NCBI GenBank assembly: GCA_036937835.1
Contig: CM072862.1
Span: 19,994,501 to 20,058,500 of the forward strand
Origin: Pampus argenteus
Lineage: Eukaryota > Chordata > Actinopteri > Scombriformes > Stromateidae
Direction: 5' to 3'
DNA length: 64,000 nt
The notes under the pieces were generated by a model. The model had not been told where the DNA came from, made no database searches, and saw only the letters and a program-made list of their open reading frames with translations. A program made the translations under genes and the position numbers. Shown here piece by piece: positions 1-14,295 of the stretch (the first letter of the stretch is position 1; each line of letters begins with the position of its first letter).

Positions 1-885
1 TATTAAACAGGAGGTAGCAAGGAGGGTAGGTGGCCATACTGCAACAGGCCTCTCATGTGACATGACTTTAGGTGAAGATCCCATGCCATTGCAAGCTCCA
101 CAGCACATGATAAATGATCAGTAATCTGTGATCAATGTTAACCACCAGCCAACAGCAATTTTCAAAAAAAATAAAATAAAAAAGTTCTAGTGGGGTACGT
201 GCAATGGGCAACATGTCTATACCATCTATTACCTTGGACATCTGCAGAAATTTTTGCACAGATCGTGGAAAGATTGAAATCTGTTCGCTCAAACCACATC
301 TGGAGTCTGCATTGGGACACATTTGGCTTCATTAACAGAAAAGTGTATGACTGCATCTTAATATAGGACAAAAAAAACCTGGCCAGTCCTACAAAGAAAA
401 AAGCTAAGCAAGCAGCAAGTAATGAGTAGTAGACATTTAAAAAAAAAAATCAAATCAAGAGCATAGACCACTTTAAAAAAAGTTGGTAAATATTACTGGT
501 ATGGGTGACGTGTGTAATGTGTGGCGAGAGAAAGATTCAGCGATTGTACCTGTGACACACACCAATATCAGGTGATGCAGCCTGGATGTGAGACACATGC
601 TACTATCAGGTGTAACTCTCTCCATTTAATTACCTGCTAAACAGCCGCTTTAGGTGACATTTATTTTATAAGTTTATTAATATCATTTACCAGAATATCT
701 GGCGATACAGACAGTGAGACTGACAGACCAGGACATGAAAATTGGATGCTTCTCAGATGCAAAGTGTTAAACCACATGTGGTGTGTAATTCGGTGGGGGT
801 TATTCAATTTGTGATGACTCACTACTCTCAGCTATTGGTACAATCTTGTGTCATTCAAGGCAGCAGTTCTCATGTCATCTCATGT

Positions 886-890
<5 letters not shown>

Positions 891-919
<29 letters not shown>
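891..919. repeat. (TA)n microsatellite
   Basis: About 14 uninterrupted TA units, followed by three TATATG-like imperfect units. An open frame at 742-1158 runs across it and is not credible as a gene. Confidence 0.95.
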
Positions 920-925
<6 letters not shown>

Positions 926-2139
926 GTATATGTAACTATAACAAAAAACATGATCGCTATGACAACAGCTGCACTTGTTCTCAGTTCTGGAAGTGGCAGT
1001 ACTCCTTAAAAAATGCTTTTTTTATACAGCTCAGGGAATTTATTGCTGTTACTTTGCTCATAATGAAAAATTCTCATTGGTCAAGTAGGATACTGTCCGT
1101 CAGCTGGTCAGCTGTGTATCAAATCTTCATCTCAAAACTATATTTGACTGCTATTTGACTAGCAAATTACTATAACAGTATTTACCCTTGAAATTATTTA
1201 ATTCATAGTCATTTAAGACAGAATCAGAGGGGGAAGTCAGTAATCATAGACCATGAAATGACTGATAGGGTATAGAACAGACATCTATTAGAAAGTCTGT
1301 GCCGACACACCAAGAGTATAATGCACAACACAGAAGAAAATATTACTATTATCCTAATGCATTAAAATAGGCTGTACATGTTCCCCAACAACTGGAGCAG
1401 CATAATCCCATGTGTCATCTTTTTTTAATTACTTCTTTGCATAAACAATCCAAAGGAGAATACAATAGTGATAAACGTATATTTCCAAATGTCTTCACTT
1501 TATTCACACATTTGTTCACATTTCAAGTCAGAACCAGTCAACTATGTGTTTTTATAGCTCTTTCTTCCCTTCTGCTTGTTATAATAATATCCATCATAAC
1601 ACATCAACTCTGTTGCTTCATGCGTTAACAAGTATCTTGAAGAATATTAAAAGTTCTGTCTAATATATGAACATGAGAGCAGAAAGGAAGTGACACTTGT
1701 GTTCCCACTCATTTAATGGGTTCACAAGTTTAGTCGATGGCACTAAAGTTAAAACCCGAAATAATTATCATATCATTTGATATGTGTGGGGATATGTGTG
1801 GGAATATCATTGTACCTGGATATTTGCTATAAAATCAAAGTAGATCAATAAAGTTACAGCCTAACATAGGTACCAGGTGCATGTAGTGGGCCCAAGGGAT
1901 ACAGAATAGCTAGGTTGGTCTATGTCTTTGAAGATGATGTAATGTAATGGGTAATTAAAATGCTAAACTACCCAATCAAAGTTTTATTTCAACTAATCTG
2001 AAGTTAAAGAGTTTTCTTTCCTATTATGGTCTAATTAGCCAGGAGAATTAGACTGAGGGAGTCAGCAGCCCCAAGTCACTACAGGCCTTTGTGTTTTAGA
2101 GTTGTCATATTCTTCCCGTGTCTGTTTGTGCTTTTGTTC

Positions 2140-2165
2140 GTGTGTGTGTGTGCGTGTGTGTGTGC
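2140..2165. repeat. (GT)n microsatellite, interrupted
   Basis: GT repeat broken by GC units (TGTGCGTGTG pattern). Short A-runs of about 15 and 20 bases lie downstream at 2500-2514 and 2927-2946. They are not next to any recognisable retroposed sequence. Confidence 0.9.
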
Positions 2166-5100
2166 GACTTTATTTTTCCCTGCTGGTCCATTTCCAACCC
2201 ACATGCAAATCAGGTGAATTCTCTAAATTGGTTATAGATATCCAAGTGACAAATCTTGTCGTTTATCTCGGTTAATTATTTGTGATGGGAGCTTTGTGAC
2301 TAACAGTTGAATCATTGTTGGTGTTGTGTAGGTGGAGTTAATTGTGTTAGTGGTCATCTACAAAGTGTAATAATAGACTATGTTAGCTGTTGTGGTCTGA
2401 CTTTGATGAATCCTGAAGGAAAAATGCTCCCTGCCACTAAGTTTTAGTTATTGCTTCTACTGGACACTGCAGGGTCAATTTTTAACACTAATTCGAAGTA
2501 AAAAAAAAAAAAAATGTCATGCAGTTCTGATGATTTTAGCCGCAGACACTCAGGTGCATGTTGATATTCTGTATTATGTTCAATTCTATACATTTAAAGT
2601 GGTTCGACCTGACCTCTAAAACTTCCATTCAAGTACCACTGAATATCCTTTTTTACTTATTTTAGAATTGTTACATTCATAACTTCTACACTTTAATTGC
2701 ACAATTAGTGTAATTGCACTTATATACCCCAACGTTTAGTGAAGTTTGCACTGACAATGATTCACACACACCCACAGGTAATATTAGGCACAAATTACAA
2801 ATATAGCTGAAGATGATCTCAACTCTGTTTGAAGAGGAAATATAATTATTCTCCCCATTGTGATAGGAAAGATTTTTTAGTGTGGCTAAAGAAAAGTTTT
2901 CGCTTCATTGCAAAATACTAATGATTAAAAAAAAAAAAAAAAAAAACAGTAAACCACTCAGCCTTTTCCAACCATTAATCTGTTCTACTGGTGTTTGAAG
3001 GGGTTGATTGGTCCCACAGCTGTACGTTCTGTGCTGTCTGCCTTATGAAAAACAGAATCCTCTGAAATTCATCTTGCAACCCAAACCACGTCAGCTAATT
3101 GACACTCAAACAAAGCTGAGAGAGCTGCAGTCTGCTGCAACTGATTGATAGACGAACATGAAAAGTTGCATGCCTTTTCCCATTCTGTGACTATTCAATC
3201 AAACCTAGGCCAGTGTGGCTGGCTGGCATCAATATGCATGGAGATAGCCTGTCACCACTTTTCTCTGCTTCCGTGTGAAGTGACACAGTCTGTCTGTTTT
3301 TCTTTGTTTGTCAAGGTGCTATCCATCTGTCCACCAGTGAACACTGCAGGAGAGTGCCCCACTGCACCTCATTTGCATCTGTCTCTCCAACAGCGAGGAA
3401 AGAATCCCTCAGAAAAGTATATGTTGCAAGATTTCCCTCTGGTGCCTGTGTTTAACTTACCTCTATATCATCACATTTCCATTTATGTTAACTAGAAAGC
3501 TGTTTAACTTGAACTAAACAAACAGCACACTGTGTGAGGCATTACCACAGTGCAATATATAAAGATAACATATTATATACCACACATAGTATCCACAAAA
3601 CATTTTCCATTTATATTTTCATTCACTTTCATAATTTGGAATAAGGTACCCAATGGGCTAAATTTGCAACAAGAGAATACATTTAATCACAGAACAAATC
3701 TGGTTGTGTTTTCACTGACTTTTGTTTCTGTCTGTGTGATTTACATTGTTATGTAGATATAAAATTACAGTAACAAACATAATTCTCTGAATATTAAGTA
3801 CAAGCAATACATTTTGAACCTTCACATTTAAAGTACGACTCCTGACGCTCCTTCCAACTGGATATTCAAACATGTTTGTGATCAATGAGACACAAGCAAA
3901 CAGGTTCAGTTTCAACAGGTCAATTTGTCTTGCTAGTGTACAACACTTGTCAGCACTCATAAGACAGGAAGTACTATAGTTACTTAAAGAGAACATTAAA
4001 GAAGAGATACATTTTAAGTCCAAATTATTTCACGTATGAGGCTTGTATGATCATTTGTCTATTAAAAATGACCTGGACATGTATTTTGCATTTTGTAGAG
4101 GTGATATTGTATTATTTTGTGTTACCTTTGCATCTGTGTGCAATTGCTGATTGTAAATTTGGTTTATTGATCTATTTGATGTCCTGACTTTTGTACGCAG
4201 TTTTCTTATTCTAAATCACGGGAAGTAGCACAAAGTGGCGACCTTAATTCAAAATGAAAATCTACCAGTTTTGTATGGATTACTTTTGTTTGACTGTTCG
4301 TATGCAAATATTACTGCAAGTATTACTCCACACCCCACGCTTACTGATTATGGAGGGATGCTTTCCCTGCTCTAATACATAAAATACATAATTTCTTGTG
4401 CATGTTGCAGAAGGTTATGCAGTGCAGCTTGAAGACGCTTTGGCTCTTTGCCTAAATATCGTGGAACAGTTTTGAGCAATGGTTTTCCTGCCTGTACCAG
4501 AACAACACATTAACCTCTGCTCTCGGTGGCATACTCGTGGTGCTCTACATTCACTTGTGAATTTTACTCTTCCAACAAAAGGACATTGCTTTCCTCTTGT
4601 GGTTGACGGTGCTCCATACTGTTCTCTTCCATCATGTCAAAACTCTGTGTTGCTGAGTGCACAGTTTTTAAAGTGTATATTAAAGCAATATTTTAACTTT
4701 TATTAATCCTTGCAATAACAGAGACATCATAGAGTAAATCCCCCATCAAGTACAATCAGGCACTGCCAGTTAATGGCTAAAACATTGCATTCTACTCTTC
4801 TGAATTGTAGATGCAAAGTGACACATAGGTCTCAGTTCTTTTAATTTATTCTTACATGATATGATTACAACGATAGATTGTATTATGCAAAGTGCCCCCA
4901 TTTCTTGTCATATCAATTACTCAAAATGAACAATGAATGTGGGCTATAGAAATAGATAGATATATCCAGTAATTGCAGGGGATCAATAATAAGCTGACAA
5001 TGAGCTGTAATGCAGATATGGTGAAGTTTTCTGAAATTTACTGTAATTCAATCTACACAAATCCCAAGTGTTCCAATTATGGAGCAATGCAAGGTCAGTC

Positions 5101-5606
5101 AGCTAACTTATTTACTTTAATTGATGACATTTGTATAAACAGGTATAGAGCTATATATTACATTTGCTATGTTAAGCACCACTTAACAGACGGAAGAAAA
5201 AAAAAGTATTATAATAGTCATGGCCTACTGTACCAGAGACATACTTTAAGTAAGGAGGAGACATATGCAATGCACATTGCATACTACTTATAAAGTAGTA
5301 TTTTTCCAACACTTAATTGAAGGTGCAGTATGTATTAATTACACACAAGAAAGTATTCAAACTCAAGATACCATGCATCATATAGTGTCATTCACTCAAA
5401 AAAAAACTATAAACTTTTTATTTTAATTCGTTTTTTGGCATCTTTCGACACTCCACAACAAATTAATGAATTAATCACATCACATATGTACTTGAGGCTT
5501 AAGATGTCCTTGTAGAAATTAAGGGGTGCACATTTTAAATAAGTCAACTGATCAAAAGATAACAAAAAAGATTTACATTTGTTTAGATGGGTGCTAAATT
5601 TAGGGT

Positions 5607-5643
5607 GGTGTGTGTGTGTGTGTGTGCGTGTGCGTGTGTGTGT
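5607..5643. repeat. (GT)n microsatellite, interrupted
   Basis: GT repeat with two GC interruptions, about 37 bp. It gives rise to a Thr-His run in a minus-strand open frame at 5407-5727, which is not a real gene. Confidence 0.95.
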
Positions 5644-8600
5644 CTTAATAAATGAAATGCATTTTAGCCCATCAGCACACTTACTGACTGAGTGGCCATT
5701 TTTGTAAGATTGTACACAGAAAACCAATGTAATAAATAATGTAATGTCCTATAATACACTAAGCTACTTCATGATAATGAATGGCAGAGAAACCTTGTTA
5801 TCGGTGATAAATTAACTTATGATATGTAACACACACTGGATTGTCTACTGCAGGGTGAATCTCAGTAATCCCTTTTCTTCTTCCACATGGATTCTCAAAA
5901 CGTGTTCTTATATATTTGCGTCCTGTATTTCTTGTACTGTGACGGTGTATTATTTTCAGGACTATTTTCATCTCAGGTCTGCTAGACAGCCAGCTTGACA
6001 CAAATGAGTGTGTTTGTGTGAGTGAGAGAACGACAGAGGAAGAGATGGGAAGGTGGTTAGTCCCTTGCCTATACAGCAATCTCTGACCATCTTCAGCTTC
6101 TCTGACAGTGATCAAGTGTGGCTTACTGAGACAGCTTAGGTGATCGAGGTGTCCACAAAGGCAATTCATCATGCTATCAGGGAACACAAAGATGACAAGT
6201 TGTTTTACTTTTTGAATCAATTTTCTATTTTAACTGCAACAAAGCGCAGGGTTGGAATAGCACAATAGTCTCCATCAACAGTTCTTTCTTCCTTTAAAAC
6301 ACCAAGTTGGTTAAATATGGGAATGATGAAACTCTAATATAGGCGATTATAACAGCATAAACAGGTTTAAAACAGTAGAGCAGGTGAAAGCCCGCGAGTC
6401 ATGCGTTTATCAACTGTCATCTGTCTCCCCTAGCTATCTGTCAAACATCCAACTACACACTCTTCACCGCAATCACATTCAATCAAATTTTTCCATTCAG
6501 CAGAATATCACTGTGGGTGACAGGGCGCCGTTAATGTGAACAACAGATCTAATCATTGGTCAACCATTGGGACAACATAAAAACATCAATATGTCATCAG
6601 CAATTATCAATAATCTTCTCTATGGAAAAAGAATGTCGTAACTATTGAGTAGTGAAGCTATTGAAACCAGGTCAGCTTGAAAGAGAGAGAAAAAACATAA
6701 TAGATTAAGTAATATTAACAATGGGAGGGAGAACCATACAAATTAATTATAGGTAAATGAGTCTAGTGTAAGAAGCTCAACAAGGAGCAAGAAGAATGGA
6801 TATAAAGGAAGGAAATACCAGAGGAAGACCGAAGTAGTGAGACGGCATCAGTGTGCATCAGTATGCATGTCCCACAGGACTGTTCGTGTAGTTTGCTCCG
6901 GTTAAAGACATTTCTACAAAAGACAACAGAATCTTTTATTAAACTAACATTAAATTTTAATGCTAAATGGCACTCCTTTTCTGTTTCCTATTGTTTATTT
7001 AAGTGACTTGATAGCCCTTTATTGTTCCCATGTTGCCTTTATTATCTGGGGGCATTGTGTTATGTTTCCTTTTGTGTGTCAGGTTTCCCTTTTCTCCTGC
7101 TCCACTCCTTTTCCATTGCCTCTCTATTCTCCCTCCACCTGCTCCTGGCCTCCATCTGTTTCTCCCAGTTTTTTTGACTTGCTCTTGTTTCTATGGCTTG
7201 ACTAGCTGTATCATCCTCAGGAGATTTTGACATGATATTAAGTTATAGTTACAAGGCAATACTGCAATGTAGTTCCTGGGGGAAATCTCTCAGATCTGGA
7301 GTATGCCATTTTTACTAGAGAAGGCAGGTGTCTGCCTTGCTGAACCAAACAACGATATATTTAATTTTGAAAATGGATACATAGAATCACCTTCGAGCCA
7401 CAAGGGATTTTCATTCTGCAACGAGAATCTACTTTTTTTTTTTTCTATCTTAGCCCAGGAGGATGTTAATTCATTGACAGAATGAGGTATGATTCCAGCA
7501 GTGACAGGTGTAGGCATAAGCAGGTGCTGCCTTGTGATACTGTCATGGAATTTATGTCTCTCGTCTAACAGTGAGGGCCTTGTCTATACCAGCTGCTGCA
7601 ACCTTGTGAGGAGAAAGTTAAGAGGTTTTAATTAGGAGTAAGGGTGTCATTAATTACACATTCGTTCACATTCACATCCCTGTCTTACCCAGAATGTCCC
7701 TCTACCTTCTGACTCCACCCCTTCTATGTCCTTGTCAGCGAGTACCGTTTTAAGTACCCAAGAATTTACTCCGTTGCCTACCAGGAAAAGGAAAGCAAAT
7801 TTGTTAATTTGATGAATCGCACTACTAACTCCCTTCATGCCACCACTCCACCTCAGTGTCCCATATCATTCAGTACACTTTCATCTTTGATCTAGGACCC
7901 CCACGGGGAGTCCTGTTTGAAAAGACAGTCCCCCGACAGCTCTTTCAGAGGGCCAGGATTTAAGTGAGAGGGGGGGTATATCCGGCAGATTAGTCTTTTA
8001 AACGACTTGGGGAACAATGAGCAGAGAAATTTCTTATGAAAAGCACCTAGGTTCATTACTCTAACTAATTTAATTTTTCCCTTTTGTACAAACGAGATGA
8101 TGAGGTCATAACTCAGTGCGAAAACCTGAGACAGAGGCTGTTGCCGCTGACAATGTGATAAAGACCGTAATATGCTTAAGTTCCACAGATTTATCCTTCA
8201 GAGAGAGAGAGAGACTTTAATCTTCCCATGTAATATAGCCAGGTTTTTATTAATATTCATTCATAGGTATAATATAGCGTTGGTATTATTAATGTCCATT
8301 TATATTTTTTTCTGCAAGGCATTACAGGCAACTGGTGCTATACAGTAATCAGCAGGAGAAGACAGAAGGTGATCCCAATTCTCAATTATAAAGATAAATT
8401 TTAGGAGTTTAATAGTCATGCTAGTTAAACCTGTCACCGCACAGCCAGTTCAGGGCAAGGTTGGTTGCGGCCTGTCTGACAGTATTTTGAATGTTTGAGA
8501 GTACTCTAAGAAATTCAGAGAACGGATGGAGAGAAAGACCTGGTCTAGCTCCCATTTTCAGGGAAGACGGCTGCCAAAAGTCTTTTGAGCCTTTGCCAGG

Positions 8601-9043
8601 GCTCTTGTAGCTTAATTCAAGTGATCCAACCAACAACAGTGATTGAAATGAATAGACTATCGTCTCCCCTTTCCAACATGGGATCTCACTCATCATTGAA
8701 GACGAATTAGCTTCCCAACATCTTGCAGATGACCTTTTGCAATCTAATCTCCTTGGCCCTATGGAAGGACAATCATCTTTGTGGACAGAGGACGAGATCC
8801 AGTGATTCAGCCATTAGGGGCTAGACTCCTTAAGGATCACCAGGGCTACCAGAGCAAATAGATTCAAATAGAATGAATTGGAAATTGGAGAAGCTAATAT
8901 TGCAGGTAAATTAACACCTACTTGGGTTCTTTATAGTATTGGAAATGGGAAATCATTACTGGGGTTTGAAGCAGGATCAGAAGTAACAGTGAAAGGATTG
9001 AGACTATCTGATCAGATATTTTGCATCATGAGACTGTGATAAA

Positions 9044-9498
9044 ATGGAAAAGTTTGACTCTCAAAATTCCTATGTGTCTACTGGTAACACTGATTGCACC
9101 CTGTTGAGGAAGAGAGGAAAATTAAACAAAGATGTTGCATTTCCCATGTGCAGTCCAAACACTTCAGATCAACCTGCCTGGAGCTCATCAGTAAGCAAAG
9201 GGGTGCTGGTGAGCCAAACTAATTCCCTTAATTCTTCTTCTGTTCACACTCAGACGTATCCTTGAACAATCAGTGTTAATCTCTCCTAGGCCTCATAGAT
9301 TGTGTTGCAGATGAATGTTTTATAGACTCAGGTTGCTTAGGCATCTCCACACTACCCTTTGACACTCCCCTGGAGGCCAGTGTCCTGGGTGTGCATTTCA
9401 TCTGCATAGTTGCATCTCTTATTCAGTGGTTTTGCAAGTGTGTTGCTGCCACCTACAAACAAAGCAGACCCATGTTACTGATTCCTAAAGCTCTATAG
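9044..9498 (+). pseudogene. Gypsy-type LTR retrotransposon remnant (gag end and aspartic protease)
   Basis: A frame opening at 9292 reads LIDCVADECFIDSGCLG, followed about five residues later by LPFDTPLEASVL, and stays open to a stop near 9498. This matches the retropepsin of fish Gypsy-type elements, where the start is normally L(I/V)DSGAD with the catalytic Asp in DSG, followed by a FID motif and a P-L-(D)-T-P-L stretch. Here DSG reads DCV, so the protease would be inactive. Upstream, 9044-9265 is open in another frame and rich in Ser, Asn and Thr, ending just before the protease, as the tail of gag would. A frameshift and a stop separate the two. I see no reverse transcriptase, integrase or clear LTR nearby, so this is an old internal fragment. 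The protease family call is fairly sure; the gag call is weak. Confidence 0.6.
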
Positions 9499-12400
9499 TA
9501 ACTTCCCACCATATATGCCAAAGTCTAAGCAGAATTAAAGTGGAGGTTAATAAAACCTTGGAGGAACCTTCCTAATATATCTAAGTGGATATATGAGGAA
9601 CTCTAGAAGATCATCCTGATTTGGCTAGTGGACAATGAGGGCCCCAGACTATAATCAAGTGATTTGTGGGAACAGTCAAGATCATTGCAGTGTCAACTGG
9701 TGTAAGCAGGACCATACCACCCAAGTCACCTGGGTGTCAAAACAGAGATGATTATCACATTAAACACTTAGATTGCAACCTATATTACTTTAGGTGATTT
9801 GATTTGATTCGGTTTGATTCTGTGTCATCAATCATATGATATCTCACAGGCAGGGTGCTGGATATACTCTCAGAGTGACCAAGTTTTAAGGGGGGGCATT
9901 GAGCTATGTTTTATTTGCACAAAAGTGATATGTGATATTCAGACATATCAATCAAGCTATTAAAAACCTTTGTCAAGACTATATATATGTGCATTCATAT
10001 TGCAATATTCATGCAAAGTTGGTAGATAACTTTAACTTAACTTTTCTGACACTTTTCTGAGTGAGTTCTGAGTTCAGAGGAAAATATGGGAGGATATATT
10101 TATTCTACAGACAAGGCCATGTTAATGTTTTATACAACCTCTATAGATTACACAAAAACAAATGCACATAGTTGAGGTTGCTTAGCAACTATGAAAGGTT
10201 AACTATGGTATTCAGTGATGAAGGTTACAGAAAAATCCAAAATCAATATGCTGTATGATTAAACCAGAGGAACACCAATAACCTGAACAACCTGTAGGAG
10301 TAAAGTGTTGCAGAACAACCTGATCACACTGATGTCTGGGTAAAAGAAAATGTAACTGCATGTGAGATGTGAGGCACCAAATACATTTAATACAATAACA
10401 TAAATGTAGTGTATTGGGATAATTGGTACTGCGGTAGCACTGGGTAAGTTAGCCAATGAGAGTATAGGTGTTTCCACTGTGTGTGTATGAGAGTAATTGC
10501 TTCTATAGACTAGTCATCTCTATGTTTGGTCTCCATCTAATTATTGATTGAGAGCTTTCTAAGATTTTGACCAACAAATGGAATCCAAGATCGTAGTATG
10601 TGTATGTGACAAGGAGACAGACATTATTTTAATGATCCCAACACGTTTCACATCTGCCAAACTCTAGCAATAAAACGTGTGGAGCAGTTGTCCACTAACA
10701 GAAACAAATATACTATCACTTTACAATTTATCTTGGTATGTTACACGTTGCTAAGATTTAGAAAACTCCAGGAAATCTGCCGTGTACCACATTGAAAATG
10801 ATCTCATACCAAGTGTTTGTTTGTATTTTTAAGTTTTTTTAAGGTTCAATCCTGCAATACAACATAAATGCAATATTGTGTTCTAATTTGTTAAAAATAA
10901 AGTTGAAGTAAAAGTGTAGTGTAAGATAGAGTTAAGTCAATGCCCTGATTCTGCACATACATGCTAGAAAATCAAATTCAAATAATTCAACATATTCAGT
11001 CATAGCTTAAAGGACATTGAATCAAATGGCTCAGCCATCTACTGTATCATGGTATTTCTAAATAGTTTTTTATGAGACATTTCCCTTTGTTCTCATTAGT
11101 GATCTGGGTTTTAGAAATGTCATTATGAAATGAGTGTTATGAAATGTAAATTTCTCATCTGTCAGACACAGAAAACACACACACACACAAAAAAGTTAAC
11201 AATAGCTTTGTTGTTTTCAACAGTCTTTTTAACAATCCGAATATCATACGCACTTTCAAGTGTATTTTTAACTGTACACACCTGCTGAATTAAGAGTTTG
11301 GAGATAGATAAAGAAAACAAGTGAGCAGCAGTTGGTTTGAAAACAGCAATATTTCCGATGACGACTATTAAATAATAGAATGCTTAAATGTTTCACACAT
11401 TGCTGCGCACATCAGCTTTTTGACCTCTACCGAAACCTTTTAATATATCGCTTTATGTTCACAGCACAGTTGTTAGACTGCAATAGAAATCAATTTATTT
11501 GAAAAATGTGAGGTTGTATAAAGCTGCAGCAGTTGTCAGTGTGCATGTTTTCGTTTGTATACACACACACGTACTGACTGAATGACTTTATTATAGTGCT
11601 GCTTGAAATTTTTCTTGTTGTCAACTATTGGTTGAGAATAATACACCTTTTGCTTGCTTAAACCAGTAGAGATATGATTATTAAATGAATGTATGTGCCA
11701 TACGCAAGTGATAAAATACTTCACACTTGGAAATCTTCAAATCAACTTTGTATGTCCATCAGTTACTCTTGACCGTTTGTTTTTTTATCCATGAGAAGCT
11801 TTCATGTCACGTTGGCATATTGTTTCTATAATTACTGTAATTGTTGGATGTATTCACTGTGATTCACATATTTTACCTCTTTTTAAAATGTGATTTTTTT
11901 TTCCATTTGATTAGTCAACATATTAGTTTTAGGTCAGAGAACAGAACATTTTAGGTCAAAATTTATGCTAACAACCTTCCCACAGAGATTTCCACTAGAA
12001 ATAACAGTAAGTAACAAGTAGTCGTGTTTTCACCAATTCATTATTTCCAATATGTAGTCTACTCTAGCCCCAGGACACAATGCATAACCTGTGTAAAATA
12101 AAACACTATGACTGTAGCCTACAAAGTTCACCTTCCTAGATAATAATGAAATATACCACATTTTAAGTGATTTATATCCAGCAAATGATAATAATGTATA
12201 TTAAAATATATAATGGTAATACTGCCAAACAAAGTTATATCCACCTACCTGTTAATAGTAGGTAGTCTTGAATGTTGCATACAAGGAGCCAAATAGAATT
12301 ATGTCTTATAATAGGTATATAATTAACAGAGATATTTATTCCCATATTATGAAAGTGCTTAATTCTCATTTAGTGAAACAGTGGATCTTTACTAAGCATC

Positions 12401-13197
12401 AACACAACTACATATCATTCCTGTTCCCAGTACCTGCTGCATCAAATAACTCAATTTACATTCACGCTTTTAATATTTATTTCTTCCCCACTTCATTTAT
12501 GATTTGTTGTACCAATTAAATCGACTTTTCTTCTGGCTTAAAAGGTAACTGTATTTGCTCAGCTGTGCTTTGGAATTAACATCCAGGCTTATGCACCAGA
12601 TTGTGTGCCCCGGACCTTTCAAACGAGCTGCATGCTTGCGGTGGTGAATTAGAAAACACAGGCATGGAGCAGCATCATCTGCTGGGAAAAGCCAGATCAA
12701 ATAACAGATTCAGATTTGCCAAAGTCATTAATTTCACATACTGGCAGTGAAAGTTCTTGTGGCTTCAGAATAAGAAATGTTCTCAATCAAAGATATGAAT
12801 TCTTATTTAATCATCACAATTGCCATTTGGGAACCAGGCAAACATTTTGGTGCTTGACAAAAAAAAAAAAAAAAAAAAAAAGAGACAAAAAATAGACTTA
12901 CAGTTGTGTTTGTTAAATATCATTCCTTTCTCTTAAATTGAATAAACCTACACTGTCCTTTGCCCCCCCCCTGCACTGAAATGAATCCAATATTAGGTAC
13001 ATTTTGCCAGAGTGGACTGCACCTCACTCAACCATGACCATTGCTCAATCCTGGTACCACACAAATAATATTGCTGCCTTAAAAGAAGTAAGTGTGAAAG
13101 TCATTCAAATTAAAAAAATAAAATAAATAAATAAATCTTGTTGAATGTTTAAAAGCAAAGAAACAAGACTAAGATTCTCTGTGAGGATGCATAGTGG
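9499..13197. other. Unique non-coding DNA
   Basis: No gene or recognised element. A G-run after TTTTAA at about 9885-9897 could be a polypurine tract of the Gypsy remnant upstream, but no LTR follows that I can see. A 23-base A-run sits at 12859-12881 and a short C-run at about 12963-12970. The stretch about 12570-12700 is GC-balanced and unrepetitive. Confidence 0.6.
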
Positions 13198-13305
13198 TGC
13201 TTCAAGCTCAAATTTCTAGTCTAGCATGATAGCATGCTAACATTTACTATCGCCAACACAGCTGAGGCTGATGGGAATATTAATAGATCTGCAGGTGTGC
13301 AGTCA
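13198..13305. repeat. Teleost interspersed repeat fragment (GCTAACAT / CAGCTGAGGCTGATGGGAAT family)
   Basis: Contains TAGCATGCTAACATTT followed by ACAGCTGAGGCTGATGGGAA. These are signature strings of an abundant non-coding repeat in many teleost genomes (recognised from memory). A longer member lies at 43407-43938 and a minimal one at 49327-49392. Confidence 0.6.
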
Positions 13306-14295
13306 GGAGATTACCAGGTCAGTCATACTGGGGGAGGGCACTGAATCATGTTATACTCACCACATCTTTTTTTATTGAGTTATATACTCAATAAAATGAA
13401 TTCCAGGTAATTTCCTATAGTGACTGGAGTTATAATGGGAAAGCTGCAAGACTTAATGTGAAAATTCTGGAAAGAAATGTGTCAATCATGGCAGGGGAAA
13501 AAAGGCAAAGAGAAATGCTTGACATGATTCTTGCTGTGCTGATGGAATTAGTGCTGTGGAGTTGGACGTCATACTAAATAATAAAGATAAACATGAGGAG
13601 GATGTGTTTGAGTTTGCCTTAAATGAGGAAAAGGAGACAATTCAAATAAAGGGCTGTCTCTAATACAACTATGTTATCATTCCGACTGTTAATAGTACGA
13701 TAGATAACCGAACATGCTAATGTTGTAGAGCTGACAAACCGTCTTTAATTATTTCCTTACACGTTTGCTCTTGTAGGTCAGGTCTGCCATGCCTAGTTAC
13801 GGCTGCTTACCCATGATAAGACAATTGCTGTTGGGAAAGGGGTTTAGCAAATGGTCAGTTGGACAGCTTGTATTGATGAAACTGGAGGTGGGTTGTATCA
13901 ATGGGACACTGAAGTGACAGCTGAGAACAGCACAGACAGGAACAGTTTAACAGCAACAAGATTATTGGATCACAGAGATCTTGGCAAAATGTGGTGGGTG
14001 TGAAAAGTGCAAAGATCTTCAGTCAGCTGATTGTGGTATAGACAGGAAAAGTAAAAAAATATAATAACGATAATAGTAACGAAAAAATAGAGGGAGCAAG
14101 AAGATAATCCTCCTGATTTCACTTAAATACAATCTTAAAGGTTCCTTTTTTGCTTCGTTTTCTGACCTTTAGTCTTTATCATGTCATCAGCAAAGAACTG
14201 ACTCAGGTGTCATCATGTGAGCATGGAACAGTCAACATGTTATATATGACAATTTGGTGGTATGGGGGATCATACAGTAGTCCCAGTTGAATGAT
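13306..14295. other. Unique non-coding DNA
   Basis: No gene, RNA gene or element recognised. The sequence is AT-rich and unrepetitive. Confidence 0.55.

Larger units (their letters stand above)
1..9043. other. Unique non-coding DNA with microsatellites
   Basis: I see no gene here. Open frames are short, carry no recognisable domain and have AT-rich codon use typical of chance. The longest, at 5798-6220 on the minus strand (140 codons), matches no family I know. Apart from the simple repeats listed separately the DNA looks unique. Stretches around 480-720, 7880-8180 and 8420-8700 are more balanced in composition and could hold conserved regulatory elements, but that is only an impression. Confidence 0.6.

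Noticed and set aside
742..1158. 138-codon plus-strand frame
   Set aside because: It runs through a (TA)n microsatellite, has no domain and shows AT-driven residue use.
3145..3495. 116-codon plus-strand frame
   Set aside because: No domain, no splice context and no sign of selection. Expected by chance in this much sequence.
5798..6220. 140-codon minus-strand frame, the longest outside the transposons
   Set aside because: No recognisable motif and no promoter or partner exons. It may overlap a conserved element but I cannot support a gene.
12859..12881. A-run as the tail of a processed pseudogene
   Set aside because: No gene-like sequence precedes it on either strand. The same holds for the runs at 2927-2946 and 27497-27523.
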